Shown one piece after another: positions 10,701 through 22,884 of a stretch of DNA of 64,000 nt. Position 1 is the first letter of the stretch; each line of letters opens with the position of its first letter. This DNA is from Ictalurus punctatus (lineage: Eukaryota > Chordata > Actinopteri > Siluriformes > Ictaluridae). Location: the NCBI RefSeq assembly GCF_001660625.3, contig NC_030427.2, positions 12,408,711-12,472,710 on the forward strand, written 5' to 3'. A program made the translations under genes and the position numbers. Under the pieces are notes generated by a model. It had not been told where the DNA came from. It worked only from the letters and a program-made list of their open reading frames with translations, and did not search any database.

Positions 10701-10789
10701 ATTGGTGAGTTTGTGTGACATCACTCAAAATTAATTTTTGCATGTAATATGTGTCTCTGTTTATAATCTTTTGCTCCGTAACCTTCATT

Positions 10790-11045
10790 ACAGGCCGGTT
10801 TATCAGTAGGTGTGGTGATAGTCAGGAGTTTTTCCCATTATGCCAGGTCTGAGAAAGGCTGGCTCAGTACACCCCTGGGCCGCCTGGGAAAGAGGAGTGT
10901 AGGTGAAACTAATGCTGGAGATGTTTGATTCATCAAGCCATATTGTCAGCGGTCCGTCTGATTGTGGGCCGCCAGTCAAGCGAGAGAGCGCCGCGTAATC
11001 ACGCCGATTTATAGTTTAGCCTGCTTCTCCAAAATCAGCACAAAC
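10790..11045. other. GC-rich single-copy island (CNE candidate)
   Basis: A repeat-free, GC-richer block with CpGs (gtccgtctgattgtgggccg, gcgccgcgtaatcacgccg). It contains no long frame. It stands out from its AT-rich, repeat-rich flanks and may be a conserved regulatory element, which I cannot verify from one genome. Confidence 0.25.
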
Positions 11046-11078
11046 CTGATGGCTGAAAAGAGGGACGGACCATGCACA

Positions 11079-11090
11079 CGTACACGTACA

Positions 11091-11121
<31 letters not shown>

Positions 11122-11189
11122 CCCAAAACTGAATCTGTGGACTACCACCACCTTTCCCATACACATGCCCCCCCCCCCCCCCCCCCCCC
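11079..11189. repeat. (AC)n array and poly-C run
   Basis: An AC array with ACGT steps (11079-11121) is followed by an uninterrupted run of about 22 C at 11168-11189, a likely place for length error in assemblies. Confidence 0.9.
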
Positions 11190-11449
11190 TTACTATTAAC
11201 AATCCATAAACAAACAACCTGTTGTTAGACAGTATGTGAGTATGTGTGTGCAGATTTGTGCATGTGTGTGTGTGTGTGGTCAGGTGATGTGTACCAAAGG
11301 ATTATGCCCATATGTTCTGCCCTGTCATACTTTCTGACTTAAGATAACAAATGTCACCTTTGCAGTGTGCAAAGATTTTTCCTCTCAGGTTTATTTCTCG
11401 AATCCTTGACGTCTGCAGTGAGGTAGTACCGAGTGCCCAAGGAAGGACC

Positions 11450-11452
<3 letters not shown>

Positions 11453-11496
<44 letters not shown>

Positions 11497-11505
11497 TGTG
11501 CGTGT
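11453..11505. repeat. (GT)n microsatellite
   Basis: A GT array of about 20 units with a short imperfect tail. Confidence 0.95.
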
Positions 11506-12019
11506 CCAGACAGGATGTTATGGCATTAACACACCTGGTTCTCTTGGCAGAATTCTGAACCGTGATGGAAAGGAACAGGTGTACAGGTACAAATACTGTT
11601 GCTCATCACCCACAAACAGACCATCCACACACACACACACACAGTGAGCCTGACAGGTGCAAAAGTTCAAGTTTCAGCATTTCGTTCATTTTTTCCCCTC
11701 CTCACTGTGAACATGTCCTCAGTATGAGGTCGCTGCTCATGAACATTGCTGTTTTTTAAAGCAACAACTTGAACAATATTATAAATGAAACAACCAAACA
11801 ACCTGTTTAGAGTTGTGACAAAAATAATAACACTTTTATCCCCGTAGACACTGCTTATTAGTAATTTCATATTTGTAGTTATATTTCTAGACATATTAGG
11901 AGTGTTAAGTTATTCAAGAAACATCTATAACATATTTAGCAGACAGAAGTTAAATTAACAACAACAAAAAAAGAAATTTTAAGATAGAGCTAGCAAGCAT
12001 ACTAATGTAAAAGTAACAG

Positions 12020-12073
12020 AGATAGATAGATAGATAGATCGATAGATCGATAGATAGATAGATAGACAGACAG
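12020..12073. repeat. (GATA)n microsatellite
   Basis: A GATA array with two GATC variants and a GACA tail. Confidence 0.95.
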
Positions 12074-12421
12074 TTGTGTAAACTTTTGTATATACTACTA
12101 AATGAATAACTAAATGAAGTCCACAATTCTGACAGACAGGTAGACAGAAAGACAGCTAGATAGAGTTGCAAAAGTTTCTATACCTTCCAAATTACATGAA
12201 GTCCAGAATTTTGGGTCTGGAGATTGAGAGGTTTATGGGAAAATGTCTTTCAAAACAAGTTTTCTGTTGATTGCGGCATATGCTTTGGATTATTTTGTTT
12301 TGTTGCACTATATTGTATTTCTTTATTTATTTTTAAAGATAAACTATAAAAATAGACATACATTTTCTTTTTATCTGCCAGCCAGAAACAGTGGGGGGAT
12401 GAAAACTTTTGCACTCAGCTG

Positions 12422-12424
12422 TAG

Positions 12425-12455
<31 letters not shown>

Positions 12456-12464
12456 GATAGATAG
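12422..12464. repeat. (GATA)n microsatellite
   Basis: A second GATA array of about 10 units with one AAAT interruption, 350 bp after the first. Confidence 0.95.
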
Positions 12465-12515
12465 TGGTTGCTTTGTCTTTTCTGAATGAACCCAGTCTAC
12501 CAATTCAGTTCACAA

Positions 12516-12516
<1 letters not shown>

Positions 12517-12583
<67 letters not shown>
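12517..12583. repeat. (CA)n microsatellite
   Basis: A CA array of about 33 units. Confidence 0.95.
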
Positions 12584-12586
<3 letters not shown>

Positions 12587-12901
12587 CACACCATGTGCAC
12601 TGACTAGGGGAGGAGCGAGAACGGCAGAACTCGAGGCAGAAGGCGGGGCAGAAGGCGTTTGGAGGGTGGGCATCAAGTTTGCGCCAATGAGAGTGCTTAC
12701 ATACCAAGCCAGAATTGGGGAAGCCGGGTGTTGTGGTGTGTGTTGTCATCTGATGGCAGCTTGCTGTTTGTCTCTGTCCCTCCTTTCTGTTCTTACTCTG
12801 TACTTTCTGTCTGGGCCTGGTGTGTATGAGCGCCTGTCCCTGTCACTCACCCCACTTTCTCCCCCCTCTCACCCTTTTCTTCCACAGTGTCTTATTATCG
12901 C

Positions 12902-12905
<4 letters not shown>

Positions 12906-12980
<75 letters not shown>

Positions 12981-12986
12981 TACATA
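12906..12986. repeat. (CA)n microsatellite
   Basis: A CA array of about 35 units ending in CATA steps. Confidence 0.95.
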
Positions 12987-13073
12987 TTGTCATGCAAACA
13001 CATTATAATCATTTTGAGGCTGTAATGTTTCTAATAAAGTTGAGAAATGCTAAGAAAACTTCCAACAATAATC

Positions 13074-13225
13074 TACATGTTCTCCCCATGTCCACATGGG
13101 TTTCCTCCAGGTTCTCTGGTTTCATTCCATCTCCCAAATACATGCCAGTAGTATGAACGAGTGTGTGAATGCATGGTGATGCCCTGCAACATACCCAGTA
13201 TTCCCGGTAACTGAAGAAGAATGAA
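13074..13225 (+). mobile_element. 5'-truncated Mermaid-like SINE
   Basis: This starts inside the SINE body (ttctccccatgtccacatgg, gtttcctccaggttctctgg) and runs through atgccctgcaacatacccag to a gaatgaatgaacaaatg-like tail. The tRNA-derived head with A and B boxes is absent. It abuts another SINE fragment in the same orientation. Confidence 0.6.
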
Positions 13226-13252
13226 TGAACAAATGCGTTCATGAATGCATGA

Positions 13253-13549
13253 CGGTTGGGGGTTCAAATCCAACCTCCGCCCTGTGTGCACAGAGTTTCT
13301 GTATTATCCCCGTGCTTCAGGGGTTTCCTCTGGGTATTCTGGTTTCCTCCTCCAGTCCAAAGACATGTGTTGTAGGCTGTTTGACATTTCCAAATTGTCC
13401 ATATTGTGTGAATGTGACCTGTGATGGGTTGGCTGTCCTATGTCCAGGGTGTCCCCCCTCATGTCTCCTGAGTTGCCTGGGTTAGGCTCCAGGCTTCCCA
13501 CAACCATGTATAGGATAAGCAGTATGGAAAATGTACAGATGGATGGATG
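13253..13549 (+). mobile_element. 5'-truncated Mermaid-like SINE
   Basis: This begins just before a B-box-like motif (ggttcaaatcc, 13261-13271) and lacks the A box. The body (ggggtttcctctgggtattc, cagtccaaagacatgtg, gtgatgggttggctgtcc) and the tail (gataagcagtatggaaaatg, then gatggatggatg) match the copy at 29.4 kb. What follows the tail is also shared with that copy; see the next entry. Confidence 0.7.
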
Positions 13550-13551
13550 TA

Positions 13552-13624
13552 TTAGGGTTGGGATAAGGTTTATTGTTAGGGCTAAGGTTAAAGTTTAGGT
13601 GACCCTGTGTAGGATAGGATGGAT
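13552..13624 (+). repeat. telomere-like flank shared with the 29.7-kb SINE, plus SINE-tail fragment
   Basis: Directly after the SINE tail, 13552-13597 reads ttagggttgggataaggttt and onward. It matches 29715-29760 base for base apart from a few substitutions and small shifts. The next piece, gtgaccctgtgtaggatagg at about 13600-13619, resembles the SINE 3' end again. This suggests a larger unit made of SINE, ttaggg-rich spacer and SINE tail. Confidence 0.6.
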
Positions 13625-13885
13625 TTGTATTATTATTTTTTATACAAAAGTCCATCTGTTTCTTATTTACATTCCTCCTGATGCCAAGCATAAAAATACT
13701 TTGCTGTTCTATTACCATAAATGCCGTATATCGCTAATAGAAGAGGTGTTTCAATTTGACAGTTATGTTGCTGGAAAAATCAAACAAGGTGCCCTGGGTC
13801 AATGTTAAGTTGTGAAGAGAACACAAGGGTTAATGGAGGTCTTGAAAACAGTGTATGTAGGTGTGTAACAGCTCACTCTGTAACA

Positions 13886-13923
13886 GCATCTAACCCACCC
13901 ACCCCCCACCCCCCCCCCCCCCC
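13886..13923. repeat. C-rich tract
   Basis: A run of ACCC and CCCC blocks ending in a 15-base C run. The complementary strand is G-rich and could in principle form a quadruplex. Confidence 0.8.
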
Positions 13924-14024
13924 TCGGGAGAATTTAAGGGAAGGAACAGCATTAACACTGAACAGAAGCTCCCCCTGCAGCCAATCTCATTAAAATGTTA
14001 AACCCATGTGTATTTGGTTGTATT

Positions 14025-14440
14025 ATGGTGAAATTCTCTGTAAGGAGATGTTTATTTAACATTTATGGAAGGAGTCTCCAGTGTCAGTGTTTTGTAACAG
14101 TTGTTTTTTCCACCAAAAATAAAGAAACAGAAAAAAACAACGGCTAATTTTGAAATGATTATGTTTGTTTATAATGTATATATTTGCTTTAATGTAAATG
14201 ATATACAATTACAGTGAACATGGAAAGTAACTATAGACAAATAAAAAGTATGATATGACATAGTTTAATTACTGAAAATATATATTACTGGAAAACAATC
14301 AACATTAGGGTGGCAACAGTAACTCGGCTTTGTATCAGGCCACATCACATTACACTGTCATTGATTATTTGCGTATAACAGAACAACCCCCAAATGATTT
14401 ATTATTTACAAAACAGTCAGTGTTCATTACTGATCTCTTA
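14025..14440 (+). mobile_element. dispersed repeat R1, copy C
   Basis: This contains both landmarks in plus orientation: ggaaggagtctccagtgtca at 14067-14086, preceded by tctgtaaggagatgtttatt, and ggtggcaacagtaactc at 14309-14325, followed by ggctttgtatcaggcc. It appears to be uninterrupted, so it is a good reference for the family. The internal sequence is AT-rich without coding capacity. Confidence 0.55.
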
Positions 14441-14499
14441 TTGGATGGACACTCCAGCTAAAATAAAGACAAACTCATACTTTTACTAAGAACCTGACT

Positions 14500-15070
14500 C
14501 AACATACTGTACCCCATCGCCTTTGTGGCTCCTCTGGCCTCCTAGAAGTCATTAAGTCAGCTGCGAGAGTGTAAGAACACCTTAAGTAATGTGTGTTACG
14601 GTTCTTTGAGTGCGGAGGTGCAAAGCGCAAGGTCCGCACGACTGCACAGAAGCTCATCGCATTAAGGTCACATCGGAGGTATCCAAACGTGTCACACAAG
14701 AGCACTGCTCTAATTTACCGAAGCAGTGCCTTAGAACAAAGTAATGCTGAAGGCAGGATAGGTAGAAATGTCTGCCGTCTCTGCCTCGGCAATGTCATGC
14801 TTCATGTCCATTTCCATGGCCCTTATTTTGACCAATTCCTCTGACTGAGCCCTGACTTGGGAATTTGGTTGCTCAGAGACGGCCGTGAAAGCCCAAGGGA
14901 GTGATGTCGCGTTTTTGTGGAAGTAACTTACATGATAGCTGACTTAATACATGGCCCCTGGGTTCTCTTGTGCCTAATTCATTCTGATGTTGATGTTCTG
15001 GAAATATACAAAATTTATGATAATGCTGGCCTCGCAGACAACCAACGCCGCTCATCATTGTCTTCTCCTG
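14500..15070. other. single-copy island (CNE candidate)
   Basis: A non-repetitive block of balanced composition with CpGs, including a patch near 14800-14920 (tccatttccatggccc, gagacggccgtgaaagcc). Open frames of 60-90 codons occur on both strands, but none resembles a protein I know. It could hold conserved regulatory sequence. Confidence 0.25.
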
Positions 15071-16612
15071 GGATATTAATATTTGTACCTTTTTGAGGTG
15101 AGCCTACTGGTTGTTTTATATATACAGTGTTTAGAATGTTTGAATTGAACCCTCATGCTTTTAACCCTTTGGTACAGCTGCTCACTTGGAAAGACCTGAA
15201 CATAGCAATCACTCTGGCGCAGAGCAACAGAAAAGGTCCGAGACCACTTAGATCTCAATCCACTTCCCTGTTTTGACTCAACTGCAGGAAGTGAATAACG
15301 GCTTGTTGGGCTGCATAAACAGACCTGGAGTGGCCTAGAAGTGTGATGCAAAAAATGACAAATGCTGACGATGAATTCTAACCTTCTAATTCTACGTGCC
15401 CAATGTTGTCCATGCTTAAATGATTTCCATAAGTTCTTCAGTTTAGGTTTTCTGTCTTTATAGTTTATGTCTAATTAATGAAAGACTTTTTGTGAGTCTG
15501 TTTCTAGCCCTGCCTCTTTTCCACACAGTCCAGTTTGTTTTGTCTGGTCCAGCTAAATTTGAACAACATGACAATGGTCACATCAGTGCTGGTAACAGTG
15601 ATGAACTAAATATCCCATCAGCCTCAGCAATCACATGACCCTGCCACATGCCTTCCTGATTAGCATCACTGGTTAAGTTCTTGCTTTTCACTGCTTTGTA
15701 GTTTAGCTTCTGTTGTTTTGTGTTGTATGTTGTGCAGGTCATGCCATGTTGTGCTAGCACTTGTTTAAGTATGTTGATCATTTTTGTTTTGGCTTTTTAT
15801 TTATCTTTTAGTCATGAAAAAAAAAACCCGTATTTATATATTCAACTCCAGTGATCTAACAGAAATAAATCCAAACAGGAAACTAATGAAAAGTAACAAT
15901 TTCACCTTAATTTTTCTATGCTAGTAAATGGGTGAAAAAATCCTTAATAGCGTTTGTTACTTTGTTGCACTCCACTTCGTGGTGTTTTGTATTCCTGACT
16001 GCTTCCTAGGTTTAGCTCTCAATTTGGTTGCGATTTGGGTTTCAGTATTGGGCTGATCCTGATTTTTGAAGACAACGCTGCATACGATCTTGATGAGCTC
16101 ATTTGTGAGCACGCGCCATAAACTCGAGAATAGCTGAGCACAGGCTTGCTGGGTTCTGTCTCTATTCCCAAATGCAGTCCATATGGATACACAACACATA
16201 ACTTCTGCAGAAAGACCCACATCATCACCAGAGCTCTGATAGAGACAGAGAGAATGAACTGAGAAGAGAGAGATAAACACTCTGTCAGCTTTTTGCCTTC
16301 TTTGGCCATCTTGACTCTTTGACACCAGTGACTGACAGGGAGATGGAGCGTCCGGTACAGGCCAGTAAAAGACAGAAAGAGATTAGAGTGGACAACTCAA
16401 GGCAGTTGACAGACATTAGCACTCAGTCATGAATGAGGAAGTGATCTACTGACCCTTCATTTGGTCGTAAGCACACATTTGCTGGAATTTGTATTTGGAA
16501 TAAGGGAATAAATGTGTTAATGGTGTCCAGTGGTGGAATGTATTGCCATCCAAGGTGTATTCCCACCTGGAGCGCTGTGTTCCTAGGAAAGGCTCCAGAT
16601 CCAGTACAACTT
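15071..16612. other. single-copy sequence, nothing recognised
   Basis: Mixed non-repetitive sequence. A 122-codon minus-strand frame (15957-16325) overlaps a second minus-strand frame and has no recognisable motif or splice context. Confidence 0.5.
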
Positions 16613-16613
16613 T

Positions 16614-16918
16614 CCATCCATCCATCCATCCATCCATCTTCTATACCTACCTGGAGCCTATCCTAGGGGACTTGGGGCATAAGGCAGGGGACACCCTGGA
16701 CAGGGTGCCAACTGATTTCAGGGCACAATTGCACACACTACGGACAATTTAGAAATGCCAATCAGCCTACAACAGATCTTTGGACTGTGGAAGGAAACTG
16801 GAGTACCCAGAGGAAACCCCTGAAGCAAAGGGAGAACATCCAAACTCCTTGCACTCAGGCTGGAAGCAGGATCAATCCCCAGCCAGGAGCTGTGAGGCAA
16901 AATGCCACTTTGACCACG
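16614..16918 (-). mobile_element. Mermaid-like SINE, minus orientation
   Basis: On the plus strand it starts with the complement of the SINE tail (a run of catc units, then tctatacctacctggagcc) and passes through the complement of the gtgccaactg and gaaacccctgaagc blocks. The head reads gcaggatcaatccccagcc, a mutated B box. No clear target-site duplication was seen. Confidence 0.75.
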
Positions 16919-18215
16919 ATAAACCAGTTAGTGGAAATCAATGAATGCATCCATGTATTTTATTTATAGCTGAAGAAATATGAAAAATAGAGGAACCGGA
17001 AGTGTGCTAGCTTTAAAGAAATCATGTTGGTGACTCAGCACAATTATTTAACAATGCTTCAAGCTTGTCCTCCATGTTGTAATGCTTGTATGCCATTTTA
17101 CTTCTTTTTTTCATTGGCTCTCTTATTAATGCCCAATCAAGTTGTATATTAACACACATGACCATCTCAGTCATGAAAAATGTTTTGAAATATCAGGAGG
17201 CCTCCAATCATTCTAGAGCAAGATCAGAATGCTCCAGATCTGCAGAAAACCTCTGTTTCAGATCTGGAAATTGACTTCTAATTTGTTGGAAAAGGGCAAA
17301 CCAGGGATATAATCTTGTATTATTGCCCCAAAGCTCTACTAAGACTGACCTGACAGCTGTAACGGCTGATTGATTTCAGTTTGTTTAAAGGCTGGTAAGA
17401 GTAAGAGTCAGAGAGGTCTCTGAGAGAGCTATAGTACAAGAGTGCTTGCTGTGGCAAAAAAAAAAAAAAAAAAAAGGATTTGTATAAATGTATCTGTTAG
17501 TTTTGCTTACTGGATGGTATTTTAAGTATTTGTGAGCAATAAAGTTCTGAGGATCTGTGCTATGAAGCTCACATAAAGTAAGCTAATATCAAAAAGTAAC
17601 ACAGTGCTGAATAAGAATGAAAATATAAATTATAAGTCTGAAATCCCTGTATTATCTTAAATTGATGCTATGCTCTCAAAGTCATACTACTTTCTCTAGC
17701 CAAATATGAAGCAAGAGAAGCTTATATCGCGCATCTTGGCAGTTCTTGTTCAAGTAAAAACGCTTATCTGTGCTCAACTTTGGCCAGTTTAACCCACACA
17801 AAAGCAGTTAAAAAGTAATCTTCTGATAATATTCTGCTGCCGGTATTACTTGCAGCTCCTTTTTTTTTCCAGGAGATATCATGGACGCATTCCTTTCTGA
17901 CTGATAGTCTTATGAAAGAGAATCAAAATGGTGGATTTGGGCTTCGTTAGCAGTTAGCAGAAAGAGGAAGGGAGGGAGGGATCAGAGTGAGAACGAAAGG
18001 GACAGGATCAGAGCTGATCTTTCAGCAGAGGGAGGGGACCTCCTGCCAGGCGCACAACGGAATTAAACCATGGGATTAACAACACCTGAGCAGGCCTGTC
18101 AGGTGTATGCACACACAGAGAGATAAGACTGAAAAAGGAGAAGAAGGGATTGAAAAATTTAAGAAAACATGATGGGAGGTATCCCATCAATGTCAGCTGT
18201 GTAGAGTTGAAATGT
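16919..18215. other. single-copy sequence, nothing recognised
   Basis: This includes a 20-base A run at 17456-17475. No recognisable gene, RNA or mobile element was seen. Confidence 0.5.
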
Positions 18216-18217
18216 TA

Positions 18218-18480
18218 CAGTGGCACAGTGGGTAACATTGCCACTTGACAATTCCAGGGTCCCAGGTTTGATCCTTACTCTTTGAGTTTTGCATGTTCTT
18301 CCTGTGTCTGTGAGGGTTTCCTTCACATTCTCCAGTTTCCTCCTACCTCCCAAAAAGATGTCTGTAGATGGACTGGCTTTGCTAAATTGCGCCAGTTGTA
18401 AATGAGTGTGTGCGTGGTGCCCTGCAATGGATTGACGTCTCATCTAGTCTGTATTCCCACCTCATTCCCAGCTATAAGAA
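18218..18480 (+). mobile_element. old tRNA-derived SINE
   Basis: A diverged head (cagtggcacagtgggtaac, then ccaggtttgatccttactc as a B-box-like motif) is followed by the usual body landmarks (gagggtttccttcacattc, gtttcctcctacctccc, gccctgcaatggattgacg). It is more diverged than the other copies, which suggests an older insertion. Confidence 0.65.
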
Positions 18481-18594
18481 CATTATCAATCAGTGTTTGG
18501 CTGTGTATATAGTGTTCATAGCACATATGGTACCCCGTTAAACAAAATCAAGCTCAGTCTGATGAATGACCAGCTGCCAAAACACAGGTCACAC

Positions 18595-18752
18595 TGATCA
18601 AACTGGTAGACCTTATTTGTCCACTGCTAAGTGCTAGGAGGAAGGAAACTGAATTACCAGGAATAATGCACAGACATTATAGACAGGATGCTGTTGTTTT
18701 TTTTTACAGTTATAAAATCACAAACTGGCAAAGGTGGTCTACCAGTTTGATT
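18595..18752. repeat. short inverted repeat
   Basis: The sequence tgatcaaactggtagacc (18595-18612) is repeated inverted as ggtctaccagtttgatta (18735-18752), with a gap of about 120 bases. This could be a small MITE or a chance palindrome of moderate quality. Confidence 0.5.
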
Positions 18753-18899
18753 AGTACTAGTACAGTACAGTTGAACAGTACTACTACAGCTAGCGCAACC
18801 TCTAAATAGCCTGATGCTGTGTTCATGCTGCCTTGTAAGTGCTAATGTGCAACCTGTATTGACATCATTTCCCATCTCAGCACGTTCGACATAAGCCCG

Positions 18900-20630
18900 T
18901 TCAAGTGGAAAGAGAAAACATGAAAGAGTGTCTTGTTTTCTCTGTCAGTGCATGTAAACTTAATAAAAAGCTACTACTATTTATGCATTTGTACAGTTAC
19001 AGGCCTGAGTGGCTACTGGTTTTGTTGTACTATAGTGAACTGCAAATATTCATGCAATAATTTGGACTGAAATTGCAGCACAGCAACAAAAGTGGACAAT
19101 TGCAAGTAGCTTAACAACAAGCTAGCCAGCAAATGTTAGTGATAACTCTAACTTTGATTATTACCTTCTGAAAAGAGTTATTGATGTGGTCAATGTTAAA
19201 GATTTAGCCAAGTATTGTGTCTGAATATGAAGCCAATAAACTAATTTTACTTTACATTGTTCACAGTGTACATGGCCATGTTGATTTGATGTCATTCTGT
19301 AAACAGGAGAGGAGCTGGTAGTTGAAAGTTGACGAGTTGAAATTTCAAGTTGAGGGGTCTTTTTGTTTTTTTAATGGATTACTGGTTGTAGGTGAGGGAT
19401 TACAAGCTGCATCTTCACATCAAATGCAGCATTAGTTCCCAATCTTGAGCAAGTGCCAAAAACCTTCCAACTGGAACTTTTTGTACTTGGCCAAAATAAA
19501 AAGCACACTCAATTTTTTAAATGTCAGACGTCATGCTAACATGTGCATTGGAAAAGGCACAAAGCGTGGCAACACTACTACAAACCTTCTTCTCCCTCAA
19601 TCTATCTCACTGAGGTTTGATTTATAGATGATGTAGACTTCCTGTGTTGACTAAAACTGAAAGAAAGAAAAAAGGAGGAAGACAAAAAGAGAGGGATGTC
19701 TGGATAGAGTTCAGAACAGCTGCTGTTCTCCACTAGGAAAAGACAGTGTATGTGTTACATCTTCAATAAAAGTGGCCCTCAAGCACACACCTCCACACAG
19801 TTAGAAAAAGAAAACATTTCTACCCACACGCAATTTCCTGCATCTAAATCCAGCACACAAATGTATCATACTTCAGAATGCAGAATTAGCTTTGCTTTTC
19901 ATTTTTAATGGACATGACTACATTATAGCCATTGAGCTGATTCCACACCTTTTGTACCTACTACACTAAATTTCTAAATCTAGGTCAATGAAAGTAAAAA
20001 AGTTTCATAACTGAATATTTGCATGCATATGTGAAGATTTCAGCCATTTATGAAGGCTTCACATAATTGAAGTTTCTAACATCACAGTCTTTCACAGTAA
20101 CTGAACTGTACTATTTTCTTTATAATTTGCCAGTGACATGAGCATCACACTTAAGGGTTCTTTGGTCTTTTCCTATACCCCATAACAAGGTTTCCAGGTA
20201 GAGCCTAGGTACAGCTACTTTAGAAAGTCCCTATGGTGAGTGGAGAAACGTCTGCAAGGTTATACCAGTGTTCCACTTACCTTTACATCGTACTGGACGT
20301 GGTAAAATTTATAGCAGTCAAGGACCACTTTAACTGTCAAATAAAATCTATTGAACATAATCCAATTATCCAATGTGTACGAATAATATCTTGGCTATTT
20401 ATTGGAGTCATAGAGAGTTTTATTCCTGACCTTTCCACTAATAGACCACATTAGGTCCAAGTTCATACTACATGCTTTTGAATATTGGACATTTGGATTA
20501 AACCCATTTCATTCAAGTTACAAATCAAACCAGATAACTCAATGAGACACTGAATAATTGGTTATGCTTCAAAAATCCCTGGGAGTCCCTGGACACCACT
20601 GTTTCACAGAATTTTGTGTACTCTAACAGA
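18900..20630. other. single-copy AT-rich sequence, nothing recognised
   Basis: No repeats, long frames or RNA genes were seen. A short patch near 20155-20240 resembles the gggttcttt-type repeats found further on, but is too short to call. Confidence 0.5.
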
Positions 20631-20635
20631 CGAGT

Positions 20636-20800
20636 GGTTTCCAACCCTGATCCTAGAGTACTCCGTGTCCTACACATTTCATTGGTTACACTGACTCAAC
20701 AAGGTCCTGGTAATTAGCTGCTAAGTTGGAATTGGTGCGTTTGTTCTGAAATAAATGCAAAGGTACACCAGAACCTTGGTAGGGAATCACTGTAGTAAAC
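20636..20800. mobile_element. hAT/Charlie-like MITE, decayed
   Basis: The left end reads gagtggtttccaaccctgat then cctagagtactcc, and the right end reads gggaatcactg. This fits fish MITEs whose ends read cagtggttctcaacc, typical of hAT-Charlie terminal repeats, around a short middle. A second copy lies at 23.95 kb. The assignment rests on terminal-sequence resemblance only. Confidence 0.45.
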
Positions 20801-20821
20801 TATCACCAAGTATAAAACACC

Positions 20822-21243
20822 CACACCCTTAGATCCTAAAAAAGTATTCCCCAAGGGTTCTTTTTATAGTTAACATTTCTAGATTTCTAAGGAGATTCGA
20901 TTTGGAGTCTCATCTGAAAGGTATACTCTCTGTTGCAGGGTTTGGAATAGAAAGTTTAAAGGTTCCTTCAGAAAGACCAAACCGCAGAACCCTTATGCGT
21001 GCTAGATGGACTTTTTTTTTTTTTTTTTTTGGCCCAAGTATGTATATTCAGATGAGTGGCAAAAAACCAAGACCACATTTTTCAGTTACTATGACTCATT
21101 ACAACCAGAAAATTTTATGACCTGGATTATTGAAACCTTTTCTCAAGAGAAGGATCCAACATAGAACCTTTAAGTGTTCCATCAATCAAGGCAAATCAAA
21201 GAACCATTTGGTGTGCTTGATGGAAACTTTTTTCTAAGAGTGC
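20822..21243. mobile_element. MITE-like element with short inverted ends
   Basis: The left end (cacccttagatcctaaaaaa) and right end (aaacttttttctaagagtgc) are imperfect inverted repeats. Between them are several ggttcctt and gaacc blocks typical of a fish repeat built from ggttctttt-like motifs. There is also a 20-base T run near 21011-21030. There is no coding capacity. Confidence 0.45.
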
Positions 21244-21249
21244 AGTGCA

Positions 21250-22555
21250 AGTTCAAGCTTTGCAATTGAACAATTTTTTAATTGAAATGAACAACTTTTT
21301 AGATATACCATCCCAAATTGCCATACTTGATGGCAAGTGATCCCTTCCCCAGTGAGTTTCTGTGACTGCCCTGCACATTCCTGGGTATTGGTTTATAGGT
21401 GCAACAACTGTATTGGTTACTTGAATCCCACTCCTTCATATTCCACATGCCCTGTAAACTGTCCTCCCTCATATAACACCTGAATAACGGCCTGCTGACA
21501 ACTCATTAAGGTTTCTGTGCCATGCGTTAGAAAGGCCTCATGCTTGTTTTAGACGGTAGAGAGTGGGAGGCCCCTGCCCTAATTGGAAACATCAGTTTGC
21601 AACATTTAGATGTGCACCATAAAGAGTATTCCCAAGTGTCGTGTTATAGTAGTCACACTAGGGTATAAGTAATCCTGCAAACAGTGGGAATATGGGAAAG
21701 AATGCAATGGATGTCTAGCAATACACTTTCTATTTAGCTTAGCTTTTAGGTGTAAAGTTGAGTCCTGTGAGTTCAATGTCATGTTTATCTCAGAAAGATC
21801 TTGATAGATTATTTCAATTGGTTTTCTTAGAAATAGGCCATAAGAAATGTTTGTTAACCTGCCATGACCTTAGCAGTTTTTCATAGTTTCATACAACGGA
21901 AAAAGCCCTTTTCACACCATATGTTTCATAGGGCATCCAAATTCATCCAACTCTACGGCTTCCAGTGAGAGTTTAACCACATTAGCTAAGCTATGATTTC
22001 ACCAAGCAAGCTACTCCATTAGCTAAGCCACAATTTCACTGCTGGTTGTAGCAGGTGGAGAGGTTTGGATTACATGGCTCAGGTGGCTGACAGAGAAATT
22101 CAGCTCAGGCTCCAGAAAAAAAATCTCAGACTGTTCTTCAGTTACGGTTAAAAACACAGAAGGTTGCAGATTCGGTTGGGAAAAGTTGCATCAAAGATTA
22201 AAAGGGATATAGTATGCTGTTGAAAAGAAACATACTGAACATTAATACTAAAATTAATATTAAAACAAAAGTGTATTTGTTTGTGAGTGAGTGTATATAG
22301 GTATATTGGCATTCTCTCTAATCAGGTCTCCATGCGCTCTCACCATTCCCCTCCCTACAGAAAACAGCCACTGCTATAAAATGCATCAAAGTCCACCCTT
22401 CCTCCCTTAGTGCAGTAATAGATAATGTTTACATATGTTCCCACTGCATAAAACTGCTGTACCGCATGGCTGCAAAAGCCCTGACTAAATCTGTTTCCCT
22501 TGGACAGAATAAAGCTCCACAGAGGTAGCCCAGGCCAGGAAGCTGATGGCTACGG
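21250..22555. other. single-copy sequence, nothing recognised
   Basis: The stretch 21340-21640 is non-repetitive and compositionally balanced and could include a conserved element. No gene was recognised in it or in the remainder. Confidence 0.45.
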
Positions 22556-22558
22556 CTC

Positions 22559-22559
<1 letters not shown>

Positions 22560-22602
<43 letters not shown>
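22560..22602. repeat. (AC)n-(AT)n microsatellite
   Basis: An AC array of about 15 units runs directly into a short AT array. Confidence 0.95.
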
Positions 22603-22603
<1 letters not shown>

Positions 22604-22884
22604 TTATACACTCCTTCCTACACTTCTGGCTGTTGACTTTGTGAGACACTTTTTAAAGTGAAGGCATAACCTAATTGGGTGGGAGGAGTACTCAGGTTTG
22701 ATTTGTAGTGTTTGGGATAAAGCTTGAAACATAGTAAAAGAATGGAAAGTATCCATCACTTCTGCAGATGTTCTGTACAACCACATCAGACCAGCAACCA
22801 TGTCTAGTAGATAATATACAGAATGAAGATATACTTGAAGGTACCACTAAAAGTACAATCATCAATTTTTCTGTCTAAAGGTAT

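Noticed and set aside
12486..13025. A 179-codon frame with long Thr-His runs
   Set aside because: Both ends are CA microsatellites, and the middle has no recognisable domain.
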